The notes under the pieces: generated by a model
What the model saw: only the letters and a program-made list of their open reading frames with translations
The model's database searches: none
What the model was told of the DNA's origin: nothing
Made by a program: the position numbers and the translations under genes
Shown here: positions 28,022-40,170 of the stretch, in pieces
Layout: each line of letters starts with the position of its first letter
Numbering within the stretch: position 1 is the first letter of the stretch
Origin: Panorpa germanica
Taxonomy: Eukaryota; Arthropoda; Insecta; Mecoptera; Panorpidae
DNA: 64,000 nucleotides
Direction: 5' to 3'
Assembly (NCBI GenBank): GCA_963678705.1
Contig: OY783210.1
Span: forward strand, 17,981,331-18,045,330

Positions 28022-28518
28022 TAAAGTATCATTCCGACTCACTGCTTTAATTTAATTTTGTATTTTGTATATATTCATTTTTTTGTATTTATTATATTTT
28101 TGTAGTCATTCAAAGTACCATTTTTTAAGTTTTCTTAGTTTTCTAGAACCTTACAAGGTCCAATGTTTTAAATTAAAAATATTAAATTAAGAGAGACTGT
28201 ATTATGTTATAACCAAAATGTGACAATCTGTCAAAATGCAGTAGGATTTACTTTTAAAACAAGTTTAATGTCAGTTTTTGAGAAATATAGAAGAGAAAAC
28301 AATTTCTATTACTAATTGTTATTAAAAATAGTAATTTTAATTATTTCACATAGCATTTTGTCGAATTGCCAAATTTATATTACTAACGATGCATCCGCAC
28401 CAACTAAATTAACTAAACATAGAATAAACACAAAAACACGAAAACCTAAAATCTAGATTACAATATTAAATAAAAACAGTAAATTAAATATCAAAACAGT
28501 GAGTGGAAATCAGGCTTA
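28022..28518 (+). mobile_element. MITE of the ~500-bp family, full-length copy
   Basis: This runs from TAAAGTATCATTCCGACTC to CAGTGAGTGGAAATC followed by AGGCTTA. The ends are imperfect inverted repeats of each other (about 25 bp, core CATTCC-ACTCACTG). The inside is AT-rich and non-coding and aligns along its length with the copies at 30.3 and 54.4 kb. A TA at each border is compatible with a TA target duplication, but the exact border is ambiguous by one base. Confidence 0.85.
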
Positions 28519-28851
28519 AGAAATGTTTAATTTTCACAAATATAAAACAAATGAACTATAGCTAAAAGTTCACGTCCTTTTCAGATTATTTGTGTGTTTT
28601 TTTTTACATAAATACAATTACATATAAATAAAATAATCCTCACGACATAACACCTCCCTCCTACCCCCCTAAACTGTCCGTCTAGCGTCTAGACTTGAGA
28701 CATTTATCCATTTAGTGAATTTGATAACAAATCATTTGAATAATAAAGTTACTCTTATTTATAGACTTACTTTTCTGTACTTTTAACGCGAACGATTAAT
28801 AACAAGGCCCTACGTTACTTGAAACTTTTACGCAGTTTCTATTCAAGAAAC

Positions 28852-28974
28852 CAGTGTCGGATTAAACGGTGGGCGCCCAGAGCTCGTTAGAATGTTAAGT
28901 TAGTGGATATAATTGTGTTTTTCAGTGGTCCGTTTTATATCTAGTCTAGTGACAGACACCTTAGTCCGCCACTG
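28852..28974. mobile_element. Short hAT-type MITE (123 bp)
   Basis: Ends CAGTGTCGGATTAA and TTAGTCCGCCACTG are inverted repeats. They are flanked by CAAGAAAC (28844-28851) and CAAGAAAT (28975-28982), an 8-bp duplication with one mismatch. It is a non-coding hAT derivative of a different family from the ones at 23.5, 40.2 and 61.3 kb. Confidence 0.8.
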
Positions 28975-30315
28975 CAAGAAATATTAATACTTCACTTGAT
29001 TTAATACATTATGATCGATTGCTTAGATTTTATTTTAATTGCAGTGTCTGAATCTGAATAATTATTCTTAATTATTCTATCCTATTAAAAAGAGAAATGC
29101 CATCGAAATGTAAAGACAAAATTGCAAAAAAAAGGGGGAGGGGGAATGTAGTGTAGGCGTTGGTTGAATAAGACGTTGTTGTATTTATTAAATAAAATTG
29201 TGTTTAATTTTTATTTTTCCTATAACGAATTGTAACTGGATATATATGAATTATCAACTCACTTCCCGCTAAATACAGCTAACGTGATAATAATTAAATT
29301 TTATCTAACATAATAAACGATACGTGTTACATAAACAATGTTACCTACAAAACAGCGTTTTGTGACCTGTGTTACTTGTTTATAAAAAATAAATCTAACC
29401 CTTTGGGTATTAACATAATCAAAAACATTTAAGGATTATATCTTGGGAAGTCCTTTTTAGGGATTAAATCGTAAGGTATCTTTATTTACACCTTACTTTA
29501 AATTTTTCTTTATTTATTCTTATTAGATTAACTATTACAAAGCTTCAGTAATATATTAATTGTATATAAAGTAACATACATGTTTTCTATTTAGCGGGTT
29601 ATTTGTCATTGAAAAGAGTAAAACTTTAGAGAGCTAAACAACTACTTACATAGAAAAGTTATTGAATACGTAATTATATTAAATCAAAAACAAAAAAAAG
29701 ATACTAAATATTGTAAAAATAATTACCTAGTTATTGCAGCAGTAATTTAAGAAAAGAACGTATTCGGGCAGAATGGGCAATTACTTTTATAAAGGGATGT
29801 CTCAAATTAAGTTTAAACGTTTCATTTTCTTCATTATTCTTACTTTGTCAGAACATACTTGCTTCGCTGCAACGTTTCTGTGTCCCACATATACATATAT
29901 TCTTTATACTCGTATGTGTTTCCAAGAGATGTCGCACACAGTTAAAGCAATTCATTACCTACTTATTCTTTATATTAAAATATCTCCCTAGGTATTAATA
30001 CGACCAGCATCACCCCCACCACTACACCCCTCAGTCTGTTATCAACGTTAGCTTTTTGACGCCTTAGCCTTAGCATTTACTTCTACAAATTTTGTTATTT
30101 TTTTACAACGTTTATGTTAATTTTATTACATAATTTATTCTTCTGCTCGAATTCACAAGACGATCCTTGACAGTCATTGAGTCATATAAATGTAAATCAG
30201 AATATATGTTGTTGTACAGGGGTGAACTTACGCACGGGTGAAATGTAGTTGTGATTAAGGAAAAGGAAAATAAGCAACAATTGTGTACGGAAAACCCCCA
30301 TTTATTTAGCAAGTA

Positions 30316-30832
30316 TAAAGTATCATTCTCACTCACTGCTTTAATTTTATTTTGTATTTAATTTAAATTGTTTAGTATATGGCAATACGCGTAGTCATTC
30401 ACAGTATCATTTTTAATTTAATTTATTTGTTAAGTTTTCTTAGGTTTTTAAGAACCTTATAAGATCCAATGTCTTAAATTAAAAATATTAAATTAAGAAA
30501 AACTATATTATATTATAATCTCCAAAATGTGACAATCTGTCAAAATTCAGTAGGATTTACTTTTAAAAGAAGTTTAATGTCAGTTTTTGAAAAATATAGA
30601 AGTGAAACAAATTTCTATTACTTATTGTTATTAAAAATAGCAATTTTAATTATTTCACATACAATTTTGTCGAATTGTCAAACGATGCATACGCACCAAG
30701 TAAATTAACTAAACTTAAATTAAAACACAAATGTGAAAAGGAATGCTTAAACGTGAACCTGAAATCTAGATTACAATATTAAGTAAAAACAGGAAATTAA
30801 ATATCAAAACAATGAGTGGGAATGAAGCTTAA
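30316..30832 (+). mobile_element. MITE of the ~500-bp family, full-length copy
   Basis: It runs from TAAAGTATCATTCTCACTC to AATGAGTGGGAATGAAG followed by CTTA, with imperfect inverted ends, and is collinear with the copies at 28.0 and 54.4 kb. It contains the shared internal motif ATGGCAATACGCGTAGTCATTCAC, also found in the 54.4-kb copy, so these two are the closest pair. Non-coding. Confidence 0.85.
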
Positions 30833-31900
30833 TTGTTATGTGTTTCTACCAGGGCCGGTCCGAGAGGCATGCGGAAGATGCGGTTGTATCGGGCATCAAG
30901 GTAAAGAGTGCGCCAAACTGTATAAAGCAGCGCCAACTTTAATTTAATTTCACAGTAGACTATTTGAAATATGAAAGAGAAGTGAAGGCGAAATCTGTGA
31001 GTTCATAGGTTTTTAAAACTATCTGAATGGTTAATCGGTATGTAATCGATCTCAGTCGTTGTCTTAGTATACCTGTAACGATGCGAGCTATATATTTTCG
31101 ATGCGCTAGTGAATGTAAACCATCGCTCTGTACGATTCACCTCTGGAATTGTGGCAGAAACGAAGAAAGGCAACCGTGGAAGCGACAACAGCAATGACAG
31201 TGGCAGGTCTAATACAGCGATCTACATTGCCGACTCCCCCAACACTCTTGTCATTTTCACACGGAGTATGGTACAAGGAGCGGGAAGCTGCGATATGAAT
31301 TGGTTGCTCCGTTTCGGTCTTACTCGGTCGCTGTCATTGCCATATCAATAAAAGTTAGCGGCATTTGCATAAAATGATATGTAAAGTTTGATATACACTA
31401 GATTATTAACTTTAAGTTGAATTAAAGTTATCGATAGAGGATTTAATGTGAGGAAATTAAAATAACATTGTCGTAATTCCATACCGTATTTTCTAAATTG
31501 ATCTATTACCATCGACGCCGCTTGGTCCTTGCAACCACCACAAAAACTGTCAATAAAAATATCTTAATAACTTCACTAAGATATCTGCGTAATTAATAGA
31601 TGACCGGGGTAATTAACACAGGAAGAAATATTTAAATAAATCAATTTTATGAACCTTGTTGATTTTATAATATGGTGTTGTGAAAATACGATCTATTAAT
31701 TAGTAACATAAATGAATTAATTATCTATAGTATTATATATTTACCAATTAATTAAAATTCATGTAATATGTTACACTCTCATTATGAAATAAAAATTTAG
31801 ATATATAAAATAATTAAAAATTGTTCTTTTTTAACTCTCAAACCTCCAGCGTTTAAAATTGTGTTATTTAGACTTTTTATTAACAGAAAATATCACTTTT
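30833..31900. other. Unassigned region with a GC-richer island
   Basis: At about 30850, AGGGCCGGTCCGAGAGGC resembles a hAT-type terminal sequence, but no matching end was found. Bases 31090-31370 are clearly richer in GC than the surroundings and carry short overlapping ORFs on both strands (31109-31351 plus, 31003-31194 minus). I recognise neither; the segment may be an old element body or a decayed exon. Confidence 0.4.
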
Positions 31901-32090
31901 TGTATCAGGGTATCATGAACGTGACATTAAATTTAAAAAAACATCGTGTTTCATTCATAAATAGGAACTGCATTCATAAGAAAAATACCAAAATTGTTTT
32001 ATGTCAAAATGTCATATTTGTATCAGGGTATCATGAACGTGACATAACCTAGAAAAGATCGTGTTTCATTCATAAATAGAACGGAGTAAG
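31901..32090 (+). repeat. Tandem duplication with 118-bp period
   Basis: TGTATCAGGGTATCATGAAC begins at 31901 and again at 32019. Both copies continue through ATCGTGTTTCATTCATAAATAG. Two copies are visible; the second is followed directly by the exon-like segment at 32094. Confidence 0.85.
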
Positions 32091-32093
32091 AAT

Positions 32094-32193
32094 GATTTTG
32101 ATTGATTGTGATTTAGAAGAATTTTTATTAGTTGGTGGTAAGGCAGCAAAGAAGCATGGTAAGGATGTAAAACTTACTTTTTGTGGTAAGTTT
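32094..32193 (+). pseudogene. Exon-like coding segment, unidentified
   Basis: ATG at 32094 opens a short frame (MILIDCDLEEFLLVGGKA, then AKKHGKDVKLTFCG). It has balanced, protein-like composition and ends at a consensus donor, GTAAGT, at about 32194. I recognise no domain. It may be the first exon of an unassigned gene or a relic like the debris at 33.4 and 36-38 kb. No convincing partner exon in phase was found. Confidence 0.25.
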
Positions 32194-33349
32194 GATATAT
32201 TAGCTTTAAATTAAATAGTAATGATTACATTTAAAAATGTAGTATATTATGATAACAAATAGATTAGCTATTATTGTTATTAGGAGATTTTTAATTATTG
32301 GTTTGATTAAGCATAACCTCAATACATTTTAAATATCTACGTGGTTTTAATGAAAGGTTTATTGAATACATGTACATATGGTGTTGTCATAATACTAGAC
32401 TAAAAGTAAATAATTTCTCAGTGTTATACCGGCTTGCCAATACAAATTCGACGCGTCTAAAACCACATTGTCTGATTCTGATACGAGTTCTCCATGCTTC
32501 TATATCTGATATTATTTTAAAACAAGTCACAATACGTACTCGTACTATGAAATCATTCAATGAATTATTCAAAACGCATTCTACTCGTCAATCATATTAA
32601 CTCTGTTTCTACAAGATTCGAGAAGTGTTCTACCAAAATCTTGTATACTCGTACATTTTGTATATAAATTTATATTTCTATTTTAATACTTTTCTTTTTG
32701 GGATATCTTGTCTGTTTGTCTCCAATCTTTTAGTCAGTGTTTCATATTTTTATCATACACGATGCAGCACAGGACAGGACTCCTCTATTTCTGTGTTGGA
32801 GATACGTTTTTAGTTTTCCATCTGTAGAACTTGTCTTGAATATTGATAAAGGAATATCGTTGAAACTGGCAGACGACAACAGCTACTTGACGATGTATGA
32901 AGTTAACATTACTATGCGACTGTTTTAGCAGTTTTATTTTGTATTTATTTTAACATTTGTCGATACTTTCAAAGAAAATACATAACACATAAATCATAAT
33001 CATTTAATGTATATTTATAATTAAAGTAATGCCTAACATAATCTAAGATTGCAAAATAAATATTAGGAAATATTAAAGCACTAGACGTTTGCGAAGCTGC
33101 CGCCATCTCTTTTATAATTCCACAACTGCATGAACTCCATGAACATATGACATTTTCTTATGTCAACAGTTGGTTCCTTCAGTGATTTTTTAATTCTAAA
33201 TTTCCTTGAATATATCTAACAGTTTCTTAAAAGATTCGTGTACAATAATCTCGTGTGAGACATGTTTTTAATTTGAAAATAATCATTAAAAAAAAGAATC
33301 TAAAAAAAATGTGTAATGTTAACCTAAAAATTATATAATTTTTTCAGAT

Positions 33350-33560
33350 TTTGATTGACAAGTTCCAAGTATTCAAAGATTGTCGAGGGTATGTTGATAT
33401 GTGTCCCACGTGGTTTTAAGATGACAAGCGTGAACTGGCAAGTGAGTTAGACAAAAATGACAAGCTGTGACATTGCCTAGACAAGGGCAAGCAGCTTAAG
33501 AAGAAGGGCTTCTTTCACTCCCGTGGAGTTCCAGCAAGAGAACAACAGAGTTTTCATGGT
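33350..33560 (+). pseudogene. Decayed coding-like segment, unidentified
   Basis: After a polypyrimidine-AG (TTTTTTCAG, ending near 33346) the sequence is GC-richer and lysine/glutamate-rich in one frame (DDKRELASELDKNDKL, then DKGKQLKKKGFFHSRG). It is interrupted by stop codons and ends near a GTAAGG. It looks like an old exon with frameshifts. I cannot assign it to a family. Confidence 0.3.
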
Positions 33561-36162
33561 AAGGATTAATATTTAAGAATAACTTTGATATTTTAAATTC
33601 TCACAAACTTTCTTAGACTTATTCTATTGATTAATTAACTAATTCTGAAGAGGGATTAGTTTCGGGTTTCGTAATTAATAGTATATGCCTTTCTGGTACT
33701 TTAGTTGTTAATTTATGTTTTATAGCTGAATGAATGCTTTAATGATATTTCAATGATATTTTTTTTAGCTAAATCAGTGGATTTTCTATCGATGAAACAA
33801 ATAATGCAGCACAAATTTGTATTAATGACTGAGTGATCCACCAGAACAGAAAACTTTGAAAACAAAAGGATTAATAAGTAAGAATATTTCAATTTTTTAT
33901 AAATATTGTTACTTTTTAGTTCTTGAGAACATTGCTACAGAACAAGTATTGTAAAACACTTCGATGTCTAAAATGAAAGAATGTATTTTATGGGTATCAA
34001 CAAAAATATTTATGCCCCTCATTTGTCATATATTAATTTCATTTATGTATTTCCTTAAGGTATTAAATAGAGTGCGAAGTGTTGTTCCGAGTCAGTGTGG
34101 GGGTGACTTTTTTTTTGGTTTTTTTGGGGGTGAGTGACACTTTGGGACATGCAACCGTATAGATATTCATTTAATATAAAAAATATATATTAAGCTTATC
34201 GTTCGGTTTATTAAAACCCTAACCCCTGGCTATATTAGGTTGATATAATGTTAAAAAAAAGTTAATAACATAAAAATATGGTGCACTTTTAGGGGGATGA
34301 TACAAGGGTAAAAAATGTATAGTAGTTTGTGCATTTATTTACCCTGTGGATGTTTTTTATGTTGTCAATAGACATCGAGTATAAATATTTAGATAGATGT
34401 GAAAGTGCTTTTAGCTTGAACATTATTTAAATCTATTTTTGCTTTGCTAAAAATTGTTTTTTTTAAATGTTTGAATTTTTACTATTGTATTTTCTTAATT
34501 ACAGAATCAACTTGTGGTCCTATTACGCAAGGGATTATATTTTACTACTTGATATGATAGAAAACTTATTTTTAAACAAGGCCTTACTAAATATTTATAG
34601 ACAACATCTCAACAAATTCATAATTGTAATATCAATGTTGAAATCTGTAATAAGATCACAATTTTCTTCTGTTTTATGTAGGAGGCATCATATGTGGAAC
34701 ATCTGACTATATTTTATACTCCCTGACTTTAATAGCTCGTGCCAAATATATCTAGTCGAGGGCTGTGGGTGGATGTACATATTGCGTACCCGGAATTTGA
34801 CTCTGGTTGACTCGATTTGTCTTTTTTTTGTCTGCGATCCGGTTTACGTTGTTTTCCATGCCCTTAAGGGTGGTTCCGGATATATTAGTACTCTTATTAG
34901 GGTTATATGCAACCACTCACACCCCTATATACACAACGTGCACTAAGCTACCCCTCAAAGAATGCATCTTCGGCACCGACCAACATGATACGCATATTGC
35001 TATTTTTGATGCGTTTTTTATGTATTAGTTCCTCCAGTTTTTTTTATCAAAGTTAGTAGCATTATTTATTGCCACGTGGCATGTCAAAACAAAATTATAT
35101 TTATTTGATATTAATTTCATGAAAGGAATCGTGAAAGCTTTTGAGTGTTTTAGAGCCCGTAATATTTTTGAGATATTACTAATGGATACATGCTGAAAAT
35201 AGTTTCACTGCTGAAAATGTTTGCGCTGTAAGAATCTTGCGTTTGAATTAACACATAAGGCATTGTTACCAGGCTGCTGTGCTCTCGGGCTTTATAAACA
35301 GCAAAATGGAGCTATTTATCATTTAAACGTAATGCTATATTTTTAGCAACAATACACGCAAATGTGGAGATCAATCCTAATACATTAAAAATGTTTATAG
35401 ATTTTTTTATTGAAGTAAATAAATAATATTTATAATAACATGCGGATATATTTTATAATATTAATAAGGGTGAAAGTTTAGGGGATATTATAATAGCAAC
35501 CCTTGTTTTTTTGTGATGCTGAACACATCCGGAATATTTATTTTTCTCTTGCATCATCTTTGTCTTATCTATAGCCCATGATTATGTTATTATGTTCATT
35601 CCCTTAAAAGTTTCTTAAGGGTAATAGCTACTATAATCTATATACTTTATTATTTCATCACTAATTACAGAAGCTATAATTAGACTTATTTAGTAATTAT
35701 TATTTTAATCCTGATACTTATGCAATTATAATAACATTGTAAATTAGAAATATTTCTTACTCTCTGAATTGTTTGCAATTATAACAACATTAATTTAATT
35801 TTTTTTTTTAAAGGTGCGGCAACAACAGCTCTCCCACGGATCATACTGCACATAAGAGGTACAATATTAATACCTTACCTCTACCAATGTATTTTGTAGT
35901 TCTTTTTTTCAATTTTCTGGTTGATCTTTAGTTCTTCATCAGTATAGAGTACCCTGACATTCTCATGTAAAGTGTTATGTTTGGAAACATACTTTTTGTG
36001 CAACTTTTAATAATGAATCTAAAATATATGTACTTTGTATTTATTGCAAAAACTATTAGATTTGTTTTCAGTTTCTTATTAACTGGCAGAAACCATCAAT
36101 AACTGTTAACTAATAATTATTGTCTGTGTTAAGTGTTAACATATATTTTCTTCTTGTTCTAG

Positions 36163-36293
36163 CTGCAAGAACCTCCAGTAGCTACTACTGGAATACTACA
36201 AGGTTAATGTGGATGTCATTATTTTAAAGTTTATGTCTACTTACAACATTTCGCTGTTAACTTCGCTAATACAGATGGATTATTGCCTTTTAA
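36163..36293 (+). pseudogene. Exon-like block, upstream copy of a duplication
   Basis: This block starts after a polypyrimidine tract and AG (CTTCTTGTTCTAG) and ends at AA|GTAAGT. It is closely similar over its whole length, and in both intronic flanks, to 37387-37514. This copy carries an in-frame stop in the frame that is open in the other copy. The shared peptide HFAVN...DG is reminiscent of the RFAVNDG motif of SLC25A32-type mitochondrial carriers, which would fit the carrier exon at 37.7 kb, but the match is short and tentative. Confidence 0.4.
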
Positions 36294-36474
36294 GTAAGTT
36301 TATAATTTGAATAATATTTTACACAAATAGGGATAGGGAGAATAAAAGTTTCCAGGTAAAATATTGATAGTTGTTATTATCTTAAAGTAAATACACTAAG
36401 TCGCTCTGGCGTCGTTGTTAATTATATATAACAAATCATTTTATTAGACTTTATGATATTTTTCAGCACTATAT

Positions 36475-36560
36475 ATGGGGGGCAATGCTCTATATATTGG
36501 GCTATATGGCACGGCTAAAGAGATTTAAGAGGCAACATGCAAATGAAATTAAGTAGCTAT
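36475..36560 (+). pseudogene. Possible carrier-derived exon relic
   Basis: After TTTTTCAG the frame reads HYIWGAMLYILGYMARLKRF. Its WGA and following aromatic/LK pattern loosely resembles the NIWGAG...LYFLFYNTIK stretch of SLC25A32-type carriers. It is short, and I would not call it without the better-supported carrier exon 1.2 kb downstream. Confidence 0.2.
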
Positions 36561-37386
36561 TATATATATTATCTTTGGGCAATATAAAAGATGAACATTA
36601 AGAAAGTGTACAACACATTTGAAGAAAAGTATGAAGGTAAACATATAAATTCATAATATTGGTCTTTGTTGTATATTTGTGACGCAAATTGATAAATCAT
36701 TTAGAAAAATGTGAAGATCTGACACTGGATGTCATTTTCCATACATAGAATTTATTAAAGTAGTTTAACATCTGATAGACATATTCTTAAAACAGAAAGA
36801 GTATTTAAGATTAGAATTAAGATGAAAATTATCGCTGTTGTGTTTGTGCCTTGTAAATTACAAGTTAAATGTATAAAAAATACATTAAACAAATATATAA
36901 TATCCAAGAAAAAATATAACCTAAAAAAAAGTAGTAAGTGTAAATTTCTGTGGTCGCAATATTTGTTAGTAAAACGAATGGCCGCATTCTTTAGCTCGGA
37001 TATTTTTAAGTAAATGTAATAAAGTGCTTTACTATTTATGAACAATTACTATAATTAAGTAATAAGTATTGTATCGATAGATCAAATTCGTGAAACGTGC
37101 AAGTGTTTAAATATATTTTCTATCAGATTCAATTAGCGTTATGTCTAATAATAATGTTTTCTTTCTACTTGTAATGTTTGTTACTGTACATTACTAGCTA
37201 TATAGTGGTTGCCTACATTACTAGCTATATACTTGGTTCATCAATCATTATTATTTCTCCTTTGTAAAATAATCTTTGTTCACTGAACAATGTTACATAA
37301 TTGTACAAATAGTTTCCTATTTTCCATTGGATTTCTTATTTAAAGTGTCTTAGTAAATGTTAACATTTATTTTCTTCTTGTTGCAG

Positions 37387-37514
37387 CTGCAAGAACTCCA
37401 GCAGCTACTGGAACACTACAAGGTGAATGTGGACATCATATATTATAAAGTTTATGCCTACTTACAACATTTCGCTGTTAACTTCGTTATTACAGATGGA
37501 TTATTGCCTTTTAA
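37387..37514 (+). pseudogene. Exon-like block, downstream copy of a duplication
   Basis: Here the acceptor is CTTCTTGTTGCAG and the donor AA|GTAAGT. One frame is open throughout (starts LQELQQLLEHYKVNVDI, ends DGLLPFK). It is the intact-frame sister of 36163-36293, about 1.2 kb away, so the duplication includes intronic flanks and occurred at the DNA level. The product is not recognised. The HFAVN...DG resemblance to the SLC25A32 family is weak. Confidence 0.4.
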
Positions 37515-37723
37515 GTAAGTTTATAATTTGAATAATATTTTTTCTATAAACACCTTTAGGGTTTCTCTTCATTTTCATCGTAGTATCGGTGAGTTTGACC
37601 ATGACACTTGAATGGGTTTGACAACTCTTTTTCCATTCCATTCAATGATTATGGAAATGGAATTTCCATAATGAAATGATTTTTACATAAAACTTTAGCT
37701 AATTAGTATTCTTATATTTGCAG

Positions 37724-37950
37724 GGTACATCAGAGTATTTACTATATTCGCGGCTATATCAGAGTTAATCGCTGCTTCACCAAGATATTCTTATCAAGTA
37801 ATTCGGACACGGCTTGCAAGATCATAAGAACTTCTACAATGGTTGGCGTTTTACATTGCATTAAGCAGATTTGGAGATTCGAAGACGTCGATTCGAAGAT
37901 TTTTGTAAAGGTCTTGTAATGTCAATATGGGAAAAATTTACAAGTGATTA
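37724..37950 (+). pseudogene. Decayed last exon of a mitochondrial folate/FAD carrier (SLC25A32 type)
   Basis: After an acceptor at 37721-37723 the three forward frames together give, in the right order, GTSEYL, then FAAISELIAASPRYSYQVIR with TRLA, then QDHKNFYNG, then GVLHCIKQIWRFE, then FEDFCKGLVMSIWEK. This is the pattern of the third repeat of SLC25A32-type carriers: the YPYQV(I/V)R(T/A)RLQDQ signature, a short loop, then W+xEG..GFYKG. At least four frame changes and several stops show it is no longer coding. The parent protein moves folate or FAD across the inner mitochondrial membrane. Whether an intact gene exists elsewhere in the genome cannot be seen here. Confidence 0.7.
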
Positions 37951-39349
37951 ACTAGGGCTTAAACCTAATTTAAGTATTAATTATTTTATTAGGAAAGTAG
38001 CTCAATTACATAATTTATTATATCTAATGAATAATTGTGATGAAAAATGTAATTTATGTTTAAATGGAATGATTAGAAAGAATTTTTATGACCAAAGAGT
38101 GTATAGTACACGAAAAAGCTAGAAAAGTATTAGTAACTGGATTCTTTCAAGATAAAATATGACACAGTTTTTAATGTTTAATATTCTTCAAAAGGTTTTC
38201 TTATTTTTTGTAGTAAGTATTTTGATTATACAATAATTTCAATAATTGTTTTCCATGTTTATTAAAATATTATATATACAACATTTTACTTGGCAAACAT
38301 AATTAAATGAGTTTTGCCATTTCAAACATAATTTACATTATTCTTAACATCAATATTAGTACTGGTTATTAATTTAAATATTGTATAATTTATATACTCA
38401 TGAAAAATGGCTTAACTTGATGAGAAACTATTAATATACTGCGTTTGTTTAGAACAAAGAGATGAAAATAATAGTTCAACAATAAATAAATACATTTAGA
38501 ATATTATCGAAAAAGTATTGAATAAAAAGTGCATACTTATTATTGTCTAAAGTATTTATTATTGAGATATCAAAAATTTTAACTGTAATTTATTTTAAAT
38601 CTTTCTGCTATTGAGAAAGTCCTTTACTAAAAATTTAATGAAACAAATTTTATGCAATTAAATTTGAGATTATAAAGTAATTCTTGCAATATATAATTGC
38701 AGTAATATTTGTTATAAATAAGAAGTTCAATAATCATTTGAGATGCAAATTGGAAACTTAAACATAACCTTAACGATGTAATAGTTTAAAGAGCAGAAAA
38801 TAAGTTTAAAATTTAATCCATGACTGATAATTTATTTAAAACACAAAAGTAAAATTTGTTTCTATTTATAATTGTTAATTATAAACGTTTTTAGATTGCA
38901 AAGAAAGTCGTTAAAAAAAGACCTGTGAAAAGTATAAGTAAAGAGAAAAGTAGTTAAGCTTGGATTTATATTTGAATATCCGGTGAGGTAGGAGGAGGCC
39001 ACCATCCTAATTAGAACCTTATTTTTAATATAGGAGAGCCACAGAGAAAATGAAAATATAAACCCAAGTTTGATTTCCTAGCAAATTTCCATTGACATAC
39101 AGAGATAATATTAACTACAAAATGACACCATTGACAAAATCATTGCTCTGAGTTGATCAACTTTTCAATTAAGAAAATAAGTGTACGTAGTATCATTAAA
39201 AATTAATTAATTACAAATTGTGCTTTGTTGTCCATTTTAAAAAATGTAGGAAAACATTTAGGATTATGTAAGTGTGGTATTCAAACAACAATAACTATCG
39301 AATTATGCAACTCAGAGCAATGATGTTGGTTTCGTTTTGTAGATAATAT
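37951..39349. other. Gene-free AT-rich DNA
   Basis: No coding frame, RNA gene or clear repeat boundary seen. Confidence 0.5.
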
Positions 39350-39412
39350 GTCTGTGAGCATTGAAGCTTGACGTTAGACTGCTGTGTCTTCGGGTTTGAT
39401 CCCCAGACCAGA
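39350..39412 (+). repeat. tRNA-derived SINE head, probable
   Basis: CGGGTTTGATCCCC (39391-39404) is a good polymerase III B box with a pairable T-arm. A weaker A-box-like GTGAGCATTGAAG lies ~40 bp upstream, and an A-rich stretch follows near 39440. It is not a complete tRNA fold, so most likely a SINE head. Confidence 0.4.
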
Positions 39413-39610
39413 ATTCTATTTTCTGGGTTTGGTTATAAAAAAAATAAATGGGCACTCGAAGACTTAATAAACAGTAAACAATTGGACGACATATGGAAAA
39501 TAACACACAACAATAAAGTACAGATCTACGTTAACAGAAAAAAATCTTCCTAAGATAGACAGAGTATGCATGTTTGAGGAAAAAGCGGGAAAATGTCAGG
39601 TTGTAGTGCA

Positions 39611-39634
39611 GTTGTTGTTGTTGTTGTTGTTGTT
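39611..39634. repeat. (GTT)8 microsatellite
   Basis: Eight uninterrupted GTT units. Confidence 0.9.
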
Positions 39635-40170
39635 AAAAGATGAAAAGTGAAGTTATAGTTATTGTAAAATAAAATGGAAAAGCGAAATTATATTATAGGA
39701 TAGTTATTAAAGAATTATAAAATATGTAATGCAAAATGTTTGTAAAACGTACACATTGTTTAAATTATTGAAAGTTGATGCACTCAAATAAAATATATGT
39801 TATATTAATATGTCCGTATGCCAATACGGACATTTATGAAATATGACATTTTTTGAGGTATGTAAGGAAAACAAAAAACAAACAGATAAATTTTAGAGTA
39901 AAATTTGCAAAAATCATTTTCTTTATGATGTTTTTAATTTGTAAGTTTACAAAATATTTTATTACTTGATAGGTGGTATAATTTTCTCCTTTACATTCCG
40001 AGAAACCGATATTTTTTGGCAGTCATCTAAAATTAAATTTAAAATGGTGGCCATTCCAACAGGAGAGGTAAGGGATCCTCCCCACATGTGGGTATTTTTA
40101 TTGATAAAATTACGTGTTTAACATGCACGTAAATAAATGGTAATCGGCGACAGGACACCCTGTACATAAA

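Noticed and set aside
35818..35866. Short exon-like string GAATTALPRIILHIRG before a GTACA
   Set aside because: Too short, donor is poor, and no family match; not listed as a feature.
39350..39412. Genuine tRNA gene
   Set aside because: Only the B box and T-arm are good; acceptor, D and anticodon arms do not form a cloverleaf.
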